NCBI GenBank assembly: GCA_001898225.1
Contig: MKTJ01000038.1
Location: forward strand, 91,258-155,257
Direction of reading: 5' to 3'
DNA length: 64,000 nt
Source of the DNA: Chloroflexi bacterium 54-19
Lineage (GTDB): Bacteria; Chloroflexota; Chloroflexia; Chloroheliales; Chloroheliaceae
This document shows, in pieces, positions 41,547 through 49,818 of this stretch; the stretch's first letter is position 1; each line of letters begins with the position of its first letter. Position numbers and translations under genes: made by a program. The notes beneath the pieces are model-generated. The model made no database searches and had not been told where the DNA came from. It saw only the letters and a list, made by a program, of their open reading frames with translations.

Positions 41547-44174
41547 ATGAAAAGACTAAATCTATACTTCAAATATGCCTGGCGTTCAATCCAACGGGGC
41601 GGCCAGCGCAGCTTTTTCGCCATCCTGTGCGTGGCGGTCGGGGTCGCGGCCATTGTCGCCTTGCAGACCACCGGCTTTTCCATCCAGGATGCCGTCGCCG
41701 GGGATGCCCGGACCAACGCCAGGGCCGATGTGGTGGTCACCAGCCGCCAGCGTCTCTTTACGGAACAGGACCTGGCCTTCTTTCAAAATCTAAAACAAAA
41801 AGGGACCATCGTTGACTACACCACCTGGAACGAAGATAACGGGCTGGTGGTCAGGAAACCCGATGGCAAAGACAGCAACACTTTTGGCAGCTATTACCTC
41901 GCTTTCAGCATCGACCCGGCCAAGTATCCTTACTATGGCGCGCCGGTCCTGGGGGAGCCGAACGGCAAAGGCTTAAAAGACGTGCTGACCGCCCCCGGCC
42001 AGATTGTCCTGAACTCCAAAATGGCGACCAGCACCGGCGCGAAGGTCGGAGATAAAATTAAAGTCGAAGGCGATAACACCGTCACCCTGCAAGTGGTCGG
42101 CATCCTGAGCGCTAACACCGTCAGTCCCGGCACCGGCCAGGCCGAGTTTACCGGCTACGGCTACATCAGCCAGGACACCGCTAAAATGACTTTCAAGCCG
42201 GAAAATGTCCAGCCCGGCACCGTCTTTGTCAAGACGACCAGCACTACCGCTGCCGATAACGCCGCCCGCGACGCCATCAACGCCGCCTCGCCGGTCTACG
42301 ACGCCAAGACCAGCGGCCAGCTAAACGACCAGTTGAAGCAGGCCAGCAGCGGCATCAACACCCTGCTGAGTTATGTCGGCCTGATAAGCCTCTTAATCGG
42401 CAGCGTCGGGGTCGTCAACACCATGCTGGTCGTGGTTGGGCGGCGCAGCACCGAAATCGCCACCATCAAGGCGCTCGGTATGGAGAGCGGCCAGACCGTC
42501 CAGGTCTTCATTATTGAAGCCGGTATCCTGGGCGCGATTGGCAGCGTTATCGGGGTCGTCCTCGGCGAACTGCTTAGTTTGGTGCTGAGCGCGGCGGCGG
42601 GCGGTTTCGTGGCCCGGCAACTCGATTATCACTTCTATCTTCAGCCGGTCTGGATGGGCCTGGTTGTCGGTATCGTGACTGCCGTCGTGTTTGGCCTGTT
42701 ACCGGCCTACTCCGCCAGCAAAATCCCGCCCGCCCAGGTCTTGCGCCAGAAGACGACCGCCCTGCCGCGCATCTCCTTTCTGGCAACGGCCCTGATTATC
42801 ATCGGGATGGCCCTGGTGATGGGTCTGCTGGCCGGGATTATCCTCGGCGGCGACTTCCTGATGGGGGTCGAACTGGCCTTCGGGACGCTGGTCGGCTGCA
42901 CCGTCCTGGTCCTTCTTTTCTCCGGGATTTTGTGGCTGGTCGGCAAGACGCCCCTGCCTTTCGGCCTTAACTACAAGATGGCCCGCCGCAACCTGAGCCG
43001 GGGCCGGGCCAAGAGCGCCATTACGATGCTCGTGATGATGGTCGGTATATTTTCGGTAGCCCTGGTGATTATTCTCGCCAGCAGCCTCAAGGATACCCTT
43101 AAAAGCACCATCGAAAACAGCTTCGGCTACAACCTGGCCTACACCACCGCCAACAAGGCCGAGGCGGACAAACTGACGAACCTTATCAGCACCAACCAGG
43201 TGCCGGGCCTCGAAAAATCGGTCGCTTACAACCAGGCCAATGTCCGCCTGGTCAGCGGCGGCGGCGTGAGCACCCAGGACTTGATTGCCCGCAGCCTGGC
43301 GAAACAGGGCCAAAATGGCGGCAACCAGAACCAGGGCGGTTTTGGCGGCGGCCCCAGCAGCTATGACTTCTCGATGCTGGTCGGTATCGCGCCGAAAGAT
43401 TTCACCTCGATAGCGAAACTGGCCGATGGGCAGGTCTTCGCCAACGACAACCAGATGATGATTAGCAAGGAAGTGCGCGACAACTACGGCCTCAAAATTG
43501 GCGACCAGATGGTCTACCAGGACCTGTTGAGCGGCAAGCAGTTCACCCTGACCATTAGCGGCATCAGCGACGCCAAGAACGTGCTGGTTTCGCTCGGCCC
43601 GGCGGCCACAACCCTCTCGCGGGTGACTTCGCTCCCCGGCAACCTGACCCAGGTCACGATGAACGTGGACCGGGCCAAACTCGACGAGGCCAAGAACTTC
43701 CTGCTGGCCCAACTCGGCAAGGAGCCGACCGACCTCTCGTTTATCACGAATGTCTTTAACCAGATTATCGACCAGATAACAGCCTTCCCGGTCCTGCTGG
43801 CCCTGCTGAGCCTGATTGCCGGGGCGGTCCTGATTGCCAATAACGTGGCCCTGGCCGTGCTGGAACGCCGTACCGAAATGGGCGTGATGAAAAGTCTCGG
43901 CGCGGATAGCGGGCGGGTCTTCCAGATAATCACCTGGGAAACCAATATCGTCGCTTTCCTGGGGGCGGTCCTGGGGTTCGTGCTGGCTACGGGATTGGCC
44001 TCGGCCCTGGTCGGGGTCTTTGGAACGGCGGACAACCCGGCGGTCCTCTCTATCTCGCCCCTGTTGACTATCGGCTTATTGGGGTTAGGGGTCGGGCTGT
44101 CGCTCCTGGCGACCTTTGGCTCGGCCTGGGGGGCTTCGCGGGAGAAACCCCTGGTGGTGTTACGTTACGAGTAA
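41547..44174 (+). CDS. FtsX/MacB-type ABC transporter permease
   Basis: 875-aa permease with two FtsX domains fused in one chain, a type VII (mechanotransmission) exporter subunit that drives extracytoplasmic substrates or lipoproteins rather than importing solutes. First TM at about 20-40 (FFAILCVAVGVAAIVALQTT), large extracytoplasmic MacB-type domain to ~265, TM2-4 (270-400), central TMs (~410-470), a second extracytoplasmic domain with a Gly/Asn/Gln-rich loop (GQNGGNQNQGGFGGG), and final TMs at ~745-865. GGGAG precedes the ATG. The cognate ATPase gene follows by 115 bp. No MacA-like adaptor is adjacent. Confidence 0.93.
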   Translation: MKRLNLYFKYAWRSIQRGGQRSFFAILCVAVGVAAIVALQTTGFSIQDAVAGDARTNARADVVVTSRQRLFTEQDLAFFQNLKQKGTIVDYTTWNEDNGLVVRKPDGKDSNTFGSYYLAFSIDPAKYPYYGAPVLGEPNGKGLKDVLTAPGQIVLNSKMATSTGAKVGDKIKVEGDNTVTLQVVGILSANTVSPGTGQAEFTGYGYISQDTAKMTFKPENVQPGTVFVKTTSTTAADNAARDAINAASPVYDAKTSGQLNDQLKQASSGINTLLSYVGLISLLIGSVGVVNTMLVVVGRRSTEIATIKALGMESGQTVQVFIIEAGILGAIGSVIGVVLGELLSLVLSAAAGGFVARQLDYHFYLQPVWMGLVVGIVTAVVFGLLPAYSASKIPPAQVLRQKTTALPRISFLATALIIIGMALVMGLLAGIILGGDFLMGVELAFGTLVGCTVLVLLFSGILWLVGKTPLPFGLNYKMARRNLSRGRAKSAITMLVMMVGIFSVALVIILASSLKDTLKSTIENSFGYNLAYTTANKAEADKLTNLISTNQVPGLEKSVAYNQANVRLVSGGGVSTQDLIARSLAKQGQNGGNQNQGGFGGGPSSYDFSMLVGIAPKDFTSIAKLADGQVFANDNQMMISKEVRDNYGLKIGDQMVYQDLLSGKQFTLTISGISDAKNVLVSLGPAATTLSRVTSLPGNLTQVTMNVDRAKLDEAKNFLLAQLGKEPTDLSFITNVFNQIIDQITAFPVLLALLSLIAGAVLIANNVALAVLERRTEMGVMKSLGADSGRVFQIITWETNIVAFLGAVLGFVLATGLASALVGVFGTADNPAVLSISPLLTIGLLGLGVGLSLLATFGSAWGASREKPLVVLRYE

Positions 44175-44289
44175 GTAGCCGGTAAGTTGAGGCCGGGGAA
44201 TCAACGGAGCAGTTCCCCGGCCCGGCTGAAGGTGCTTTTGTTAGAAAAAAATTACTGCCTACCGGCTACTTTTGAAAGGAATCTTTAAA

Positions 44290-45021
44290 ATGCAACCCGA
44301 AATTCTTATGCCAAACCAACAAATTGTGAACCCGGCTTCTGCCCAGGCCATCATCGAGGTCCGTAACATTACCAAAGAGGTCAAACTCAACCGCGAACAG
44401 AAGCTGACTATCCTCCACGGCGTCAACTTCCGGGTGAACAAAGGGGAAATGGTCGCTATCGTCGGCGCGAGCGGTTCGGGCAAGACGACCATGCTCGGTA
44501 TCATCGGCGGCCTGGATGTGCCGACTTCCGGCGAAGTCTTTATCAACGCCCAGGACATCAGCCGCCTGAAAGAAAAACAACTGGCCCAGGTCCGCAACCG
44601 GACGATCGGCTTTGTCTTCCAGTTCTTTAACCTGGTGCCGACCCTGACCGCCCTGGAAAACGTGATGCTGCCGATTCAGTTTGATAAAAAGCAGCAGTTC
44701 AAGCCCGAAGAAAGGGCCAAAGAACTGCTCGACCTGGTGGGGTTGAGCCACCGCCTGAACAACCGCCCCACACAGTTGTCCGGCGGGGAGCAGCAGCGGG
44801 TCGCGATTGCCCGCGCCCTGGCGAACCAACCGGCGGTCCTGCTGGGTGACGAGCCAACCGGCAACCTCGACAGCCAGCGCAGCGAGGAAATCCTCCAACT
44901 CCTGGCCGACCTGCGCCAGCGCCTCGGCCTGACGGTCTGCCTGGTTACTCACGACCCTAAAATCGCGGCCCTGTGCGACCGCCGGGTGACCATGAGCGAC
45001 GGCGTCCTGTACCAGGGCTAA
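44290..45021 (+). CDS. ABC transporter ATP-binding protein (MacB/LolD type)
   Basis: 243-aa ATPase that powers the adjacent FtsX-type permease. ATG at 44290 chosen (GAAAGGA 9 nt upstream); a TTG 18 bp earlier lies in that ribosome site. Walker [10 protein letters not shown] (about residues 61-69), Q-loop FVFQFFNL, signature LSGGEQQR, Walker [14 protein letters not shown], and H-loop VTHDP, all intact. Same length and motifs as LolD/MacB N-terminal domains. A strong terminator follows. Confidence 0.95.
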   Translation: MQPEILMPNQQIVNPASAQAIIEVRNITKEVKLNREQKLTILHGVNFRVNKGEMVAIVGASGSGKTTMLGIIGGLDVPTSGEVFINAQDISRLKEKQLAQVRNRTIGFVFQFFNLVPTLTALENVMLPIQFDKKQQFKPEERAKELLDLVGLSHRLNNRPTQLSGGEQQRVAIARALANQPAVLLGDEPTGNLDSQRSEEILQLLADLRQRLGLTVCLVTHDPKIAALCDRRVTMSDGVLYQG

Positions 45022-45070
45022 ATAAACCGTTTCTTTTCCTTCAATTACATTTACACCAACAAAAACAAAC

Positions 45071-45100
45071 CCCTGCTTCTCACCGGGAGCAGGGTTTTTT
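45071..45100 (+). terminator. Rho-independent terminator of the ABC transporter operon
   Basis: CCCTGCT (45071-45077), 10-nt loop, AGCAGGG (45088-45094), then TTTTTT. Located 50 bp past the ATPase stop. Confidence 0.88.
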
Positions 45101-45393
45101 CTATGGTTTATACCGAGTAGCGATAAAGACTCTAACTTTGTCATCCTGAACGAAGTGAAGGCACCCAAAGGGTACCCGCCGGCCCGTTGGGCTAAAGCAC
45201 TATTGTTGTCCAACGGACCGGGGATTCCTCGGTTCCCGCGGAATGACAAGTACTTAACCGGACTTAGTATAAAACCGGAAGGTTTGACGAATCCAGTCCG
45301 CTTGATATATTATATCCAGGTAACAAACCAACTAATAGCATCAATTTGCCATCCTGCGCAGTAAGTTTCTGACCTCATAGTGAATAAAGAAAA
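45101..45393. repeat. Dispersed repeat copy (about 45138-45251)
   Basis: TTTGTCATCCTGAACGAAGT, GGCACCCAAAGGGTACCCGC (local palindrome) and GTCCAACGGACCGGGGATTC, closing with GCGGAATGACAAG. Another member of the TGTCATYCNG...GGAATGACA family. The following ~140 bp are A+T-rich and should carry the promoter of the P-loop gene. Confidence 0.65.
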
Positions 45394-45933
45394 ATGGCTA
45401 AAGAAGTCGAAAATAAAACAATTTACCTGGTATCCGGTCCCTGCGGGGTTGGGAAGTCTACCGTTTCAGAGATTTTAACCCAAATGGTTAAGCCAGGTGT
45501 TTTGATTGCAGGCGATTACATAATGTCCATGTTCGGGGAGGACTCAGAACCGCCCTGGGAGGAGAGGCTTCAACTAACCTGGAAAAATATCCTTGCCTTA
45601 ACAAGGAATTTTATACAACATGATTTTAATGTGGTTATTGATTTTGTGGTAGAAGATGAACTGGAATGGTTCTGCAATGAAGTATCGGACCTGGATGTAA
45701 GCATAAAATTTATAGTTTTAGTAGCCAACAAAGAAACCCTGGTCGAGCGTCTGGTTAAACGGGGAGAAACAGACCTTATAGACCGGTCATTGTTTTTGTT
45801 GAATCAAATGGAAGTATCTGCCACCCACCAAAAATTCATGTACGATACTACAACGACCCAGCCAAAAGATATAGCCGCCGAAATCGTAGCCAACTCTAGA
45901 TTTTATTTATCAAATTCAGGAATTGCGGATTAA
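45394..45933 (+). CDS. P-loop kinase-like protein (AAA_33/zeta-like)
   Basis: 179-aa nucleoside-triphosphate-binding protein. Walker A SGPCGVGKST at about residues 14-23; DFVVEDELEWF (Walker-B-like acid) near 87; and RLVKRGETDLIDRS as a lid with Arg residues. This layout fits small-molecule or polynucleotide kinases, chloramphenicol phosphotransferase and zeta-toxin-like folds; the substrate cannot be told. Base composition is clearly A+T-richer than flanking genes, suggesting recent acquisition. No antitoxin-like partner gene precedes it. Ribosome site weak (AAAGAAA). Confidence 0.75.
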   Translation: MAKEVENKTIYLVSGPCGVGKSTVSEILTQMVKPGVLIAGDYIMSMFGEDSEPPWEERLQLTWKNILALTRNFIQHDFNVVIDFVVEDELEWFCNEVSDLDVSIKFIVLVANKETLVERLVKRGETDLIDRSLFLLNQMEVSATHQKFMYDTTTTQPKDIAAEIVANSRFYLSNSGIAD

Positions 45934-46368
45934 CTTCACTATATTTGGTTCAAAGTAGCGTAAGGCCACTCAGGTAAGGTCACAACCTTATCATTCCAAC
46001 CATTCCCCACGTTGGTACACTCAGGGATAGTGCCTAAGGGCGTCTCACGCCGTCGTCGAACATTCCGGTCGCCATATTTGCCATTCCGTAAGCCGCTTTT
46101 AGAAAGGCGAGTTGTCAAAGATGAACGGCGGCTTACGGAATCGGGGCACCCACTTGTGGGTCCCGTTGGCGAAAAGTAAGGTCTAAGGTATAGCTAGGGT
46201 CAACATGAGGCAGGTCGAAGCCTGCTTAAGCATGAAATTTGAGCTAGTTCTTGGCTTTACGGTAACGCAACGCGGCGGAGATTGCCACGGGCGGCAATTC
46301 TTTCCGCGTATGTCAAAGAACTGGGCAACGCCGCCCTCGCAATGACAAGTTTTCGGGTTTATACAAAA
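45934..46368. repeat. Dispersed repeats in tandem (about 46000-46350)
   Basis: ATTCCGTAAGCCGC and GCGGCTTACGGAAT (about 46084-46141) form a perfect 14-bp stem around ~30 nt, the GCC version of the GGT stem at 2135-2193. GGGCACCCACTTGTGGGTCC is a local hairpin. A second partial element (GATTGCCACGGGCGGCAATT) ends with CGCAATGACAAG. No gene seen. Confidence 0.7.
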
Positions 46369-47304
46369 TCAAGCCCCGGTGCTGCCCCGCTCCTTCGAAA
46401 CCGCAACCTGCTTTTCCAGAAAGGCCAGCTTTTCCGGGTTAAGAATCGCGAAGATTTCCTCGATAGCTGTCTCGCTCATTCTCAAACATATCACGACTGC
46501 CAGCCTACCCTTGTCCCAGAACAGGACAGCGGGACTGCCGTTGATTTCTTCCAGGGTAAAGACAAGGGGCGGACCCTTGCGGGCTTCCGTATAGAGCCAG
46601 AAGTTCCAGAACCGGGCCACCGCCTGCGGTCCCAGCACCGGCTTGAGGTTGGCCTGGACCTTCCCGCCGCCATCCGACCACGAAACCACGTCCTGCGCCA
46701 GAAGACCGGTCAGGGTCGCTAAATCCCCGGCCTGGCTGGCCGCGAGAAAACCGGAGAGCAACTGGCGCTGGCGCTGGGGTTCCGGCGCGAACCGGGCCGG
46801 GCTGTTTTGCAAAGCCTGCCGCGCCCGGTGAAAAATCTGGCGGCAGTTCGCCGGGCTTTTTTCCAAAATGTCGCCGATTTCCTTGAAGGGATAATCAAAA
46901 ACCTCGTGCAGGAGAAAGACGGCCCGTTCGGGCGGGCTGAGCGTTTCGAGCAGCCGCAAAAAGGCCAGCGAGATTTCCTCCCGCTGCTCCAGGCCGGTCA
47001 GGGCCAAAGCACCCTCCCCGGCGGTGCGGACCGGTTCGGGCAGCCAGACCCCCACGTACTGTTCGCGGGTCACGCGGGCCGACTTCAAATAATCGAGGGC
47101 TAACCGGGTGATAATCGTGCTGAGATAGGCCTTTAGCGAGGCAATCTCCGGCGTGGCGCTGGTCTGGTAGCGCAAGAAAGTCTCCTGCACCAGGTCTTCC
47201 GCGTCGCTGGCGCTGCCCGTCATGCGGTAGGCGATAGAAAAGAGCAGCCCGCGATATTGCTCGAATTCCTCTCCCCGTTTTTCCTCTCTCAAGCCCTTTT
47301 CCAT
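46369..47304 (-). CDS. ECF41-family sigma factor with C-terminal SnoaL-like domain (SigJ type)
   Basis: 311-aa extracytoplasmic-function sigma factor. Start placed at the ATG with GAGGA 4 nt upstream (codon ends at 47304); the open frame continues ~80 codons upstream but translates only heptamer repeats. Sigma region 2 ([20 protein letters not shown] then [13 protein letters not shown]) and region 4 ([20 protein letters not shown] then [20 protein letters not shown]). C-terminal NTF2-fold domain (about 190-305) bears the ECF41 hallmarks DGGGK and NPEKL (NPxKL), which set sigma activity in place of an anti-sigma factor. It is divergent from an NmrA-like reductase with a matching promoter. Confidence 0.93.
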   Translation of the reverse strand: MEKGLREEKRGEEFEQYRGLLFSIAYRMTGSASDAEDLVQETFLRYQTSATPEIASLKAYLSTIITRLALDYLKSARVTREQYVGVWLPEPVRTAGEGALALTGLEQREEISLAFLRLLETLSPPERAVFLLHEVFDYPFKEIGDILEKSPANCRQIFHRARQALQNSPARFAPEPQRQRQLLSGFLAASQAGDLATLTGLLAQDVVSWSDGGGKVQANLKPVLGPQAVARFWNFWLYTEARKGPPLVFTLEEINGSPAVLFWDKGRLAVVICLRMSETAIEEIFAILNPEKLAFLEKQVAVSKERGSTGA

Positions 47305-47393
47305 TGGTTCCTCTTTCCCCTTTCCCCTTGCCTCACCTTCCCTTGCATTGTAGCCCATCCCCGTACCGCAAACAATTACAAAGTGTTTAGTGG

Positions 47394-47490
<97 letters not shown>

Positions 47491-47499
47491 TTTAGTTGG

Positions 47500-47526
47500 T
47501 GTCACATTCTTTTGCGCCTGGTCGTC
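47500..47526 (+). promoter_or_regulatory. ECF41-type promoter of the NmrA-like gene
   Basis: TGTCACA (47500-47506), exactly 16 nt, CGTC (47523-47526): the -35 and -10 elements described for ECF41 sigma factors. The coding ATG is 57 bp downstream. It directly follows the heptamer array and faces away from the sigma gene. Confidence 0.75.
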
Positions 47527-47582
47527 TACTTTCTGCACGAAGTTTTAGAATGTTCCACCATAAAGAAAAGAAGGGAAGAACC

Positions 47583-48377
47583 ATGAAAACTATACTGGTG
47601 ACAGGCGGCACGGGCACGTTAGGGCGGCAGTTAGTCCCGCTCCTGGTTAAGACCGGGTCAAAAGTGCGGGTGCTCAGTCGCAAAGAGCGGGCCACTGAAA
47701 ATAATGTCGAATATGTAACGGGCGACCTGGCTACCGGCGAAGGTGTAGACGCGGCGGTAAAAGGGGTTGACGTTATCGTGCATTGCGCCGGGAGCAGCAA
47801 GGGTGACGAGGTTAAAACCCGCCACCTGACCGAGGCGGCTTTGCAGGCGGGCCGCCCCCACCTGGTGTTTATCTCCGTCGTCGGGGCCGACCAGCCAAGC
47901 TACGCCTATTTCAAGTCGAAGCTTTTGTCCGAGGAAGTTGTAACCGCTTCCGGTCTGCCCTGGACCACCCTCCGGGCTACCCAGTTCCACGACCTGATTC
48001 TGGTAGTCATGAACGCTTTAGCCAAACTGCCGGTAATGCTGGCCCCGTCCGGGTTCAACTTCCAGCCCATAGATTCCGGCGAAGTCGCTGCCCGGATGGC
48101 CGAACTAGCCCTGGGCGAACCGGCGGGCCTGGTGGCGGACATTGGCGGACCCCAGGTTTTGAGCTTCAAAGAAATGGCCCGGGAGTACCTCCGCGCTACC
48201 GGCAAACACCGGTTGGTGATGCCCCTCCCGCTGTTCGGCAAAAGCGCTCGAATCGTCAAAGCCGGGTCGGTCCTGGCTCCCGACCACGCCTACGGACGCC
48301 GCACCTGGGCCGAGTTCCTGGGCGAGCGGTCCGCTCTACCTCAAAAGGCCAACACTTTGTCCTCCGAGTCGCGGTGA
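47583..48377 (+). CDS. NAD(P)-binding NmrA/SDR-like protein
   Basis: 264-aa atypical short-chain dehydrogenase of the NmrA/NAD(P)H-binding group. ATG at 47583 follows AAGGGAAG; the frame's earlier in-frame start lies within the promoter. Rossmann signature TGGTGTLGRQL at residues ~7-17 (GxxGxxG), then VRVLSRKER (NADP-phosphate contact), VIVHCAGSS, and VFISVVGAD with SYAYFKSKLLSEEVV (YxxxK, active-site-like Y and K). Members act as redox sensors or reductases. Oxidoreductases/epimerases are the usual partners of ECF41 sigma factors, and its promoter carries the ECF41 motif. Confidence 0.9.
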   Translation: MKTILVTGGTGTLGRQLVPLLVKTGSKVRVLSRKERATENNVEYVTGDLATGEGVDAAVKGVDVIVHCAGSSKGDEVKTRHLTEAALQAGRPHLVFISVVGADQPSYAYFKSKLLSEEVVTASGLPWTTLRATQFHDLILVVMNALAKLPVMLAPSGFNFQPIDSGEVAARMAELALGEPAGLVADIGGPQVLSFKEMAREYLRATGKHRLVMPLPLFGKSARIVKAGSVLAPDHAYGRRTWAEFLGERSALPQKANTLSSESR

Positions 48378-48408
48378 TTTACCAACTCCAAAAGCCCACT
48401 ATTTATAG

Positions 48409-48446
48409 AAAAAGCCCCGTCCTTCTTCACAAGGGCAGGGCTTTTT
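48409..48446. terminator. Bidirectional terminator
   Basis: AAAAAGCCCCGTCCTT (48409-48424), loop CTTCAC, AAGGGCAGGGCTTTTT (48431-48446). It serves both the NmrA-like gene and the convergent carbonic anhydrase gene. Confidence 0.88.
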
Positions 48447-48474
48447 AGTTTACATAACAAAATAAGGGGAAACC

Positions 48475-48990
48475 CTACTCAGCCGGTTGTTCTTTGCTGA
48501 CTTCCGTCAGTTGGCCGGTCTTGACATCATAGATAAAACCGCGCACCTGCAAATCTTTTGGAATCCAGACGTGCGACTCCAGTCGCCGGAACTGGCGGCG
48601 GACGTTCGCTTCCAGGTCGCTAAAGGTGTGGAAGTGGGCCGGGATAACGGCAGTGTGCCCGGTCTCCTTTTCGAGAAACTCGACCAACTCCTCATCGCCA
48701 AAGGTCGTCATACCGCACTGGGTGTGGTTTATAATCATTACATCCGTGACGCCCAACCGGTAGTGCGCCACCAGGAGCGACCGCAGGGTGTCCTCCGTGA
48801 TGATGCCCCCGGCGTTGCGGATAACCACCGCGTCGCCATTTTGGAGGCCAAGCGCCTCGGCAATCGGAATGCGGTAATCCATACAGGCCACTACCGCCAG
48901 CTTTTTCGCCGGTTTGGTCGGTAAATCGTTACCGGAAAAGTTTTCGGCAAAGTGGTGGTTGGCTTCCAATACATCGTCAATAACATTCAT
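48475..48990 (-). CDS. Beta-class carbonic anhydrase
   Basis: 171-aa cytoplasmic zinc enzyme interconverting CO2 and bicarbonate. Zinc ligands C36, H89 and C92 (ACMDYR, NHTQCGM) and the Asp38-Arg40 dyad are visible; VVIRNAGG supplies the conserved active-site segment. The length and lack of an N-terminal extension fit the short bacterial beta class (Mycobacterium Rv1284-like). GAGGGG precedes the ATG. Stand-alone gene; it shares a terminator with the convergent NmrA-like gene. It could feed bicarbonate to the acyl-CoA carboxylase encoded elsewhere in the window, but no direct link is seen. Confidence 0.93.
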   Translation of the reverse strand: MNVIDDVLEANHHFAENFSGNDLPTKPAKKLAVVACMDYRIPIAEALGLQNGDAVVIRNAGGIITEDTLRSLLVAHYRLGVTDVMIINHTQCGMTTFGDEELVEFLEKETGHTAVIPAHFHTFSDLEANVRRQFRRLESHVWIPKDLQVRGFIYDVKTGQLTEVSKEQPAE

Positions 48991-49219
48991 TCTTAAAAAC
49001 CCCTCGCGTTATCCTGATTGCATATGCAGTTTCGTTTCGTATCCCCGGTCCCCAATCAGTTCTCTGGCCGGGTCTAACCCGCTAGCTATATATTACACAA
49101 AAGGGCGGAAGATTGCATTGGTGAATTTATAAAAAAATTGTTATGTTTTACGAATTCCGGTGTCTTTATAAGCGCGACTTGTGAAACGTTGGCCCTGACA
49201 ACGCTAAAGGCAATAAACG

Positions 49220-49816
49220 ATGAATTTTGAGAGGTTGTCCGAAGTTTTTAGAAAGTACAGCCCCGGCGAAGAACGGCAGTTCATGGAGCAGGCCCGGACC
49301 GAGTTGAACGCCTTCTCCCCGCTCTACGAAGCCTACTGCCAGCGCATTTACGCCTATTGCCTGCGCCGCACCGGCCAGCCCGAAGAAGCCGAAGACTTAA
49401 CCAGCCTGGTCTTTACCCGCGCCCTCACCGGCCTGAACGGTTACCGGGGCGGCTCGGTCGCGGCCTGGCTCTTTCAAATTGCCCATAATGCTGTCGCCAA
49501 CCACCTGCGGGACCGTCCCGCCCGCCTCTCATTCGAGGCCCTGGCCGGGTCGCTTGCCACCGGAAAGCTGGCCGAACCGGGCGAAAGACCTCTCGAAATT
49601 TTCTTGCGCAAAGAACAGCAAGCCCGCTTGCGCGACCTCCTGGAAAGACTCAGCGAGGAGCAGCGTGAACTGCTGGCCCTGAGCGTGGCCGGGGAGTTAA
49701 CCGCCAGGGAGACCGGACAGATTCTGGGCAAGAGCGAAGGGGCCGTCCGCATGCAGCTACGGCGTCTTTTACAGCAATTGCGCCTCATGTACGAGCAGTC
49801 CGAAGGAGTGGAATAA
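49220..49816 (+). CDS. ECF-type sigma-70 factor
   Basis: 198-aa RNA polymerase sigma factor. Region 2: FSPLYEAYCQRIYAYCLRRT, then GQPEEAEDLTSLVFTRALT and SVAAWLFQIAHNAVANHLRD. Region 4: LSEEQRELLALSVAGELTAR, ETGQILGKSEGAVRMQLRRL. AAAGG lies 9 nt before the ATG. It is coupled to the next gene by a 2-bp gap. No classic zinc-type anti-sigma motif (HxxxCxxC) is seen; the downstream membrane protein may hold that role. Confidence 0.92.
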   Translation: MNFERLSEVFRKYSPGEERQFMEQARTELNAFSPLYEAYCQRIYAYCLRRTGQPEEAEDLTSLVFTRALTGLNGYRGGSVAAWLFQIAHNAVANHLRDRPARLSFEALAGSLATGKLAEPGERPLEIFLRKEQQARLRDLLERLSEEQRELLALSVAGELTARETGQILGKSEGAVRMQLRRLLQQLRLMYEQSEGVE

Positions 49817-49818
49817 CT

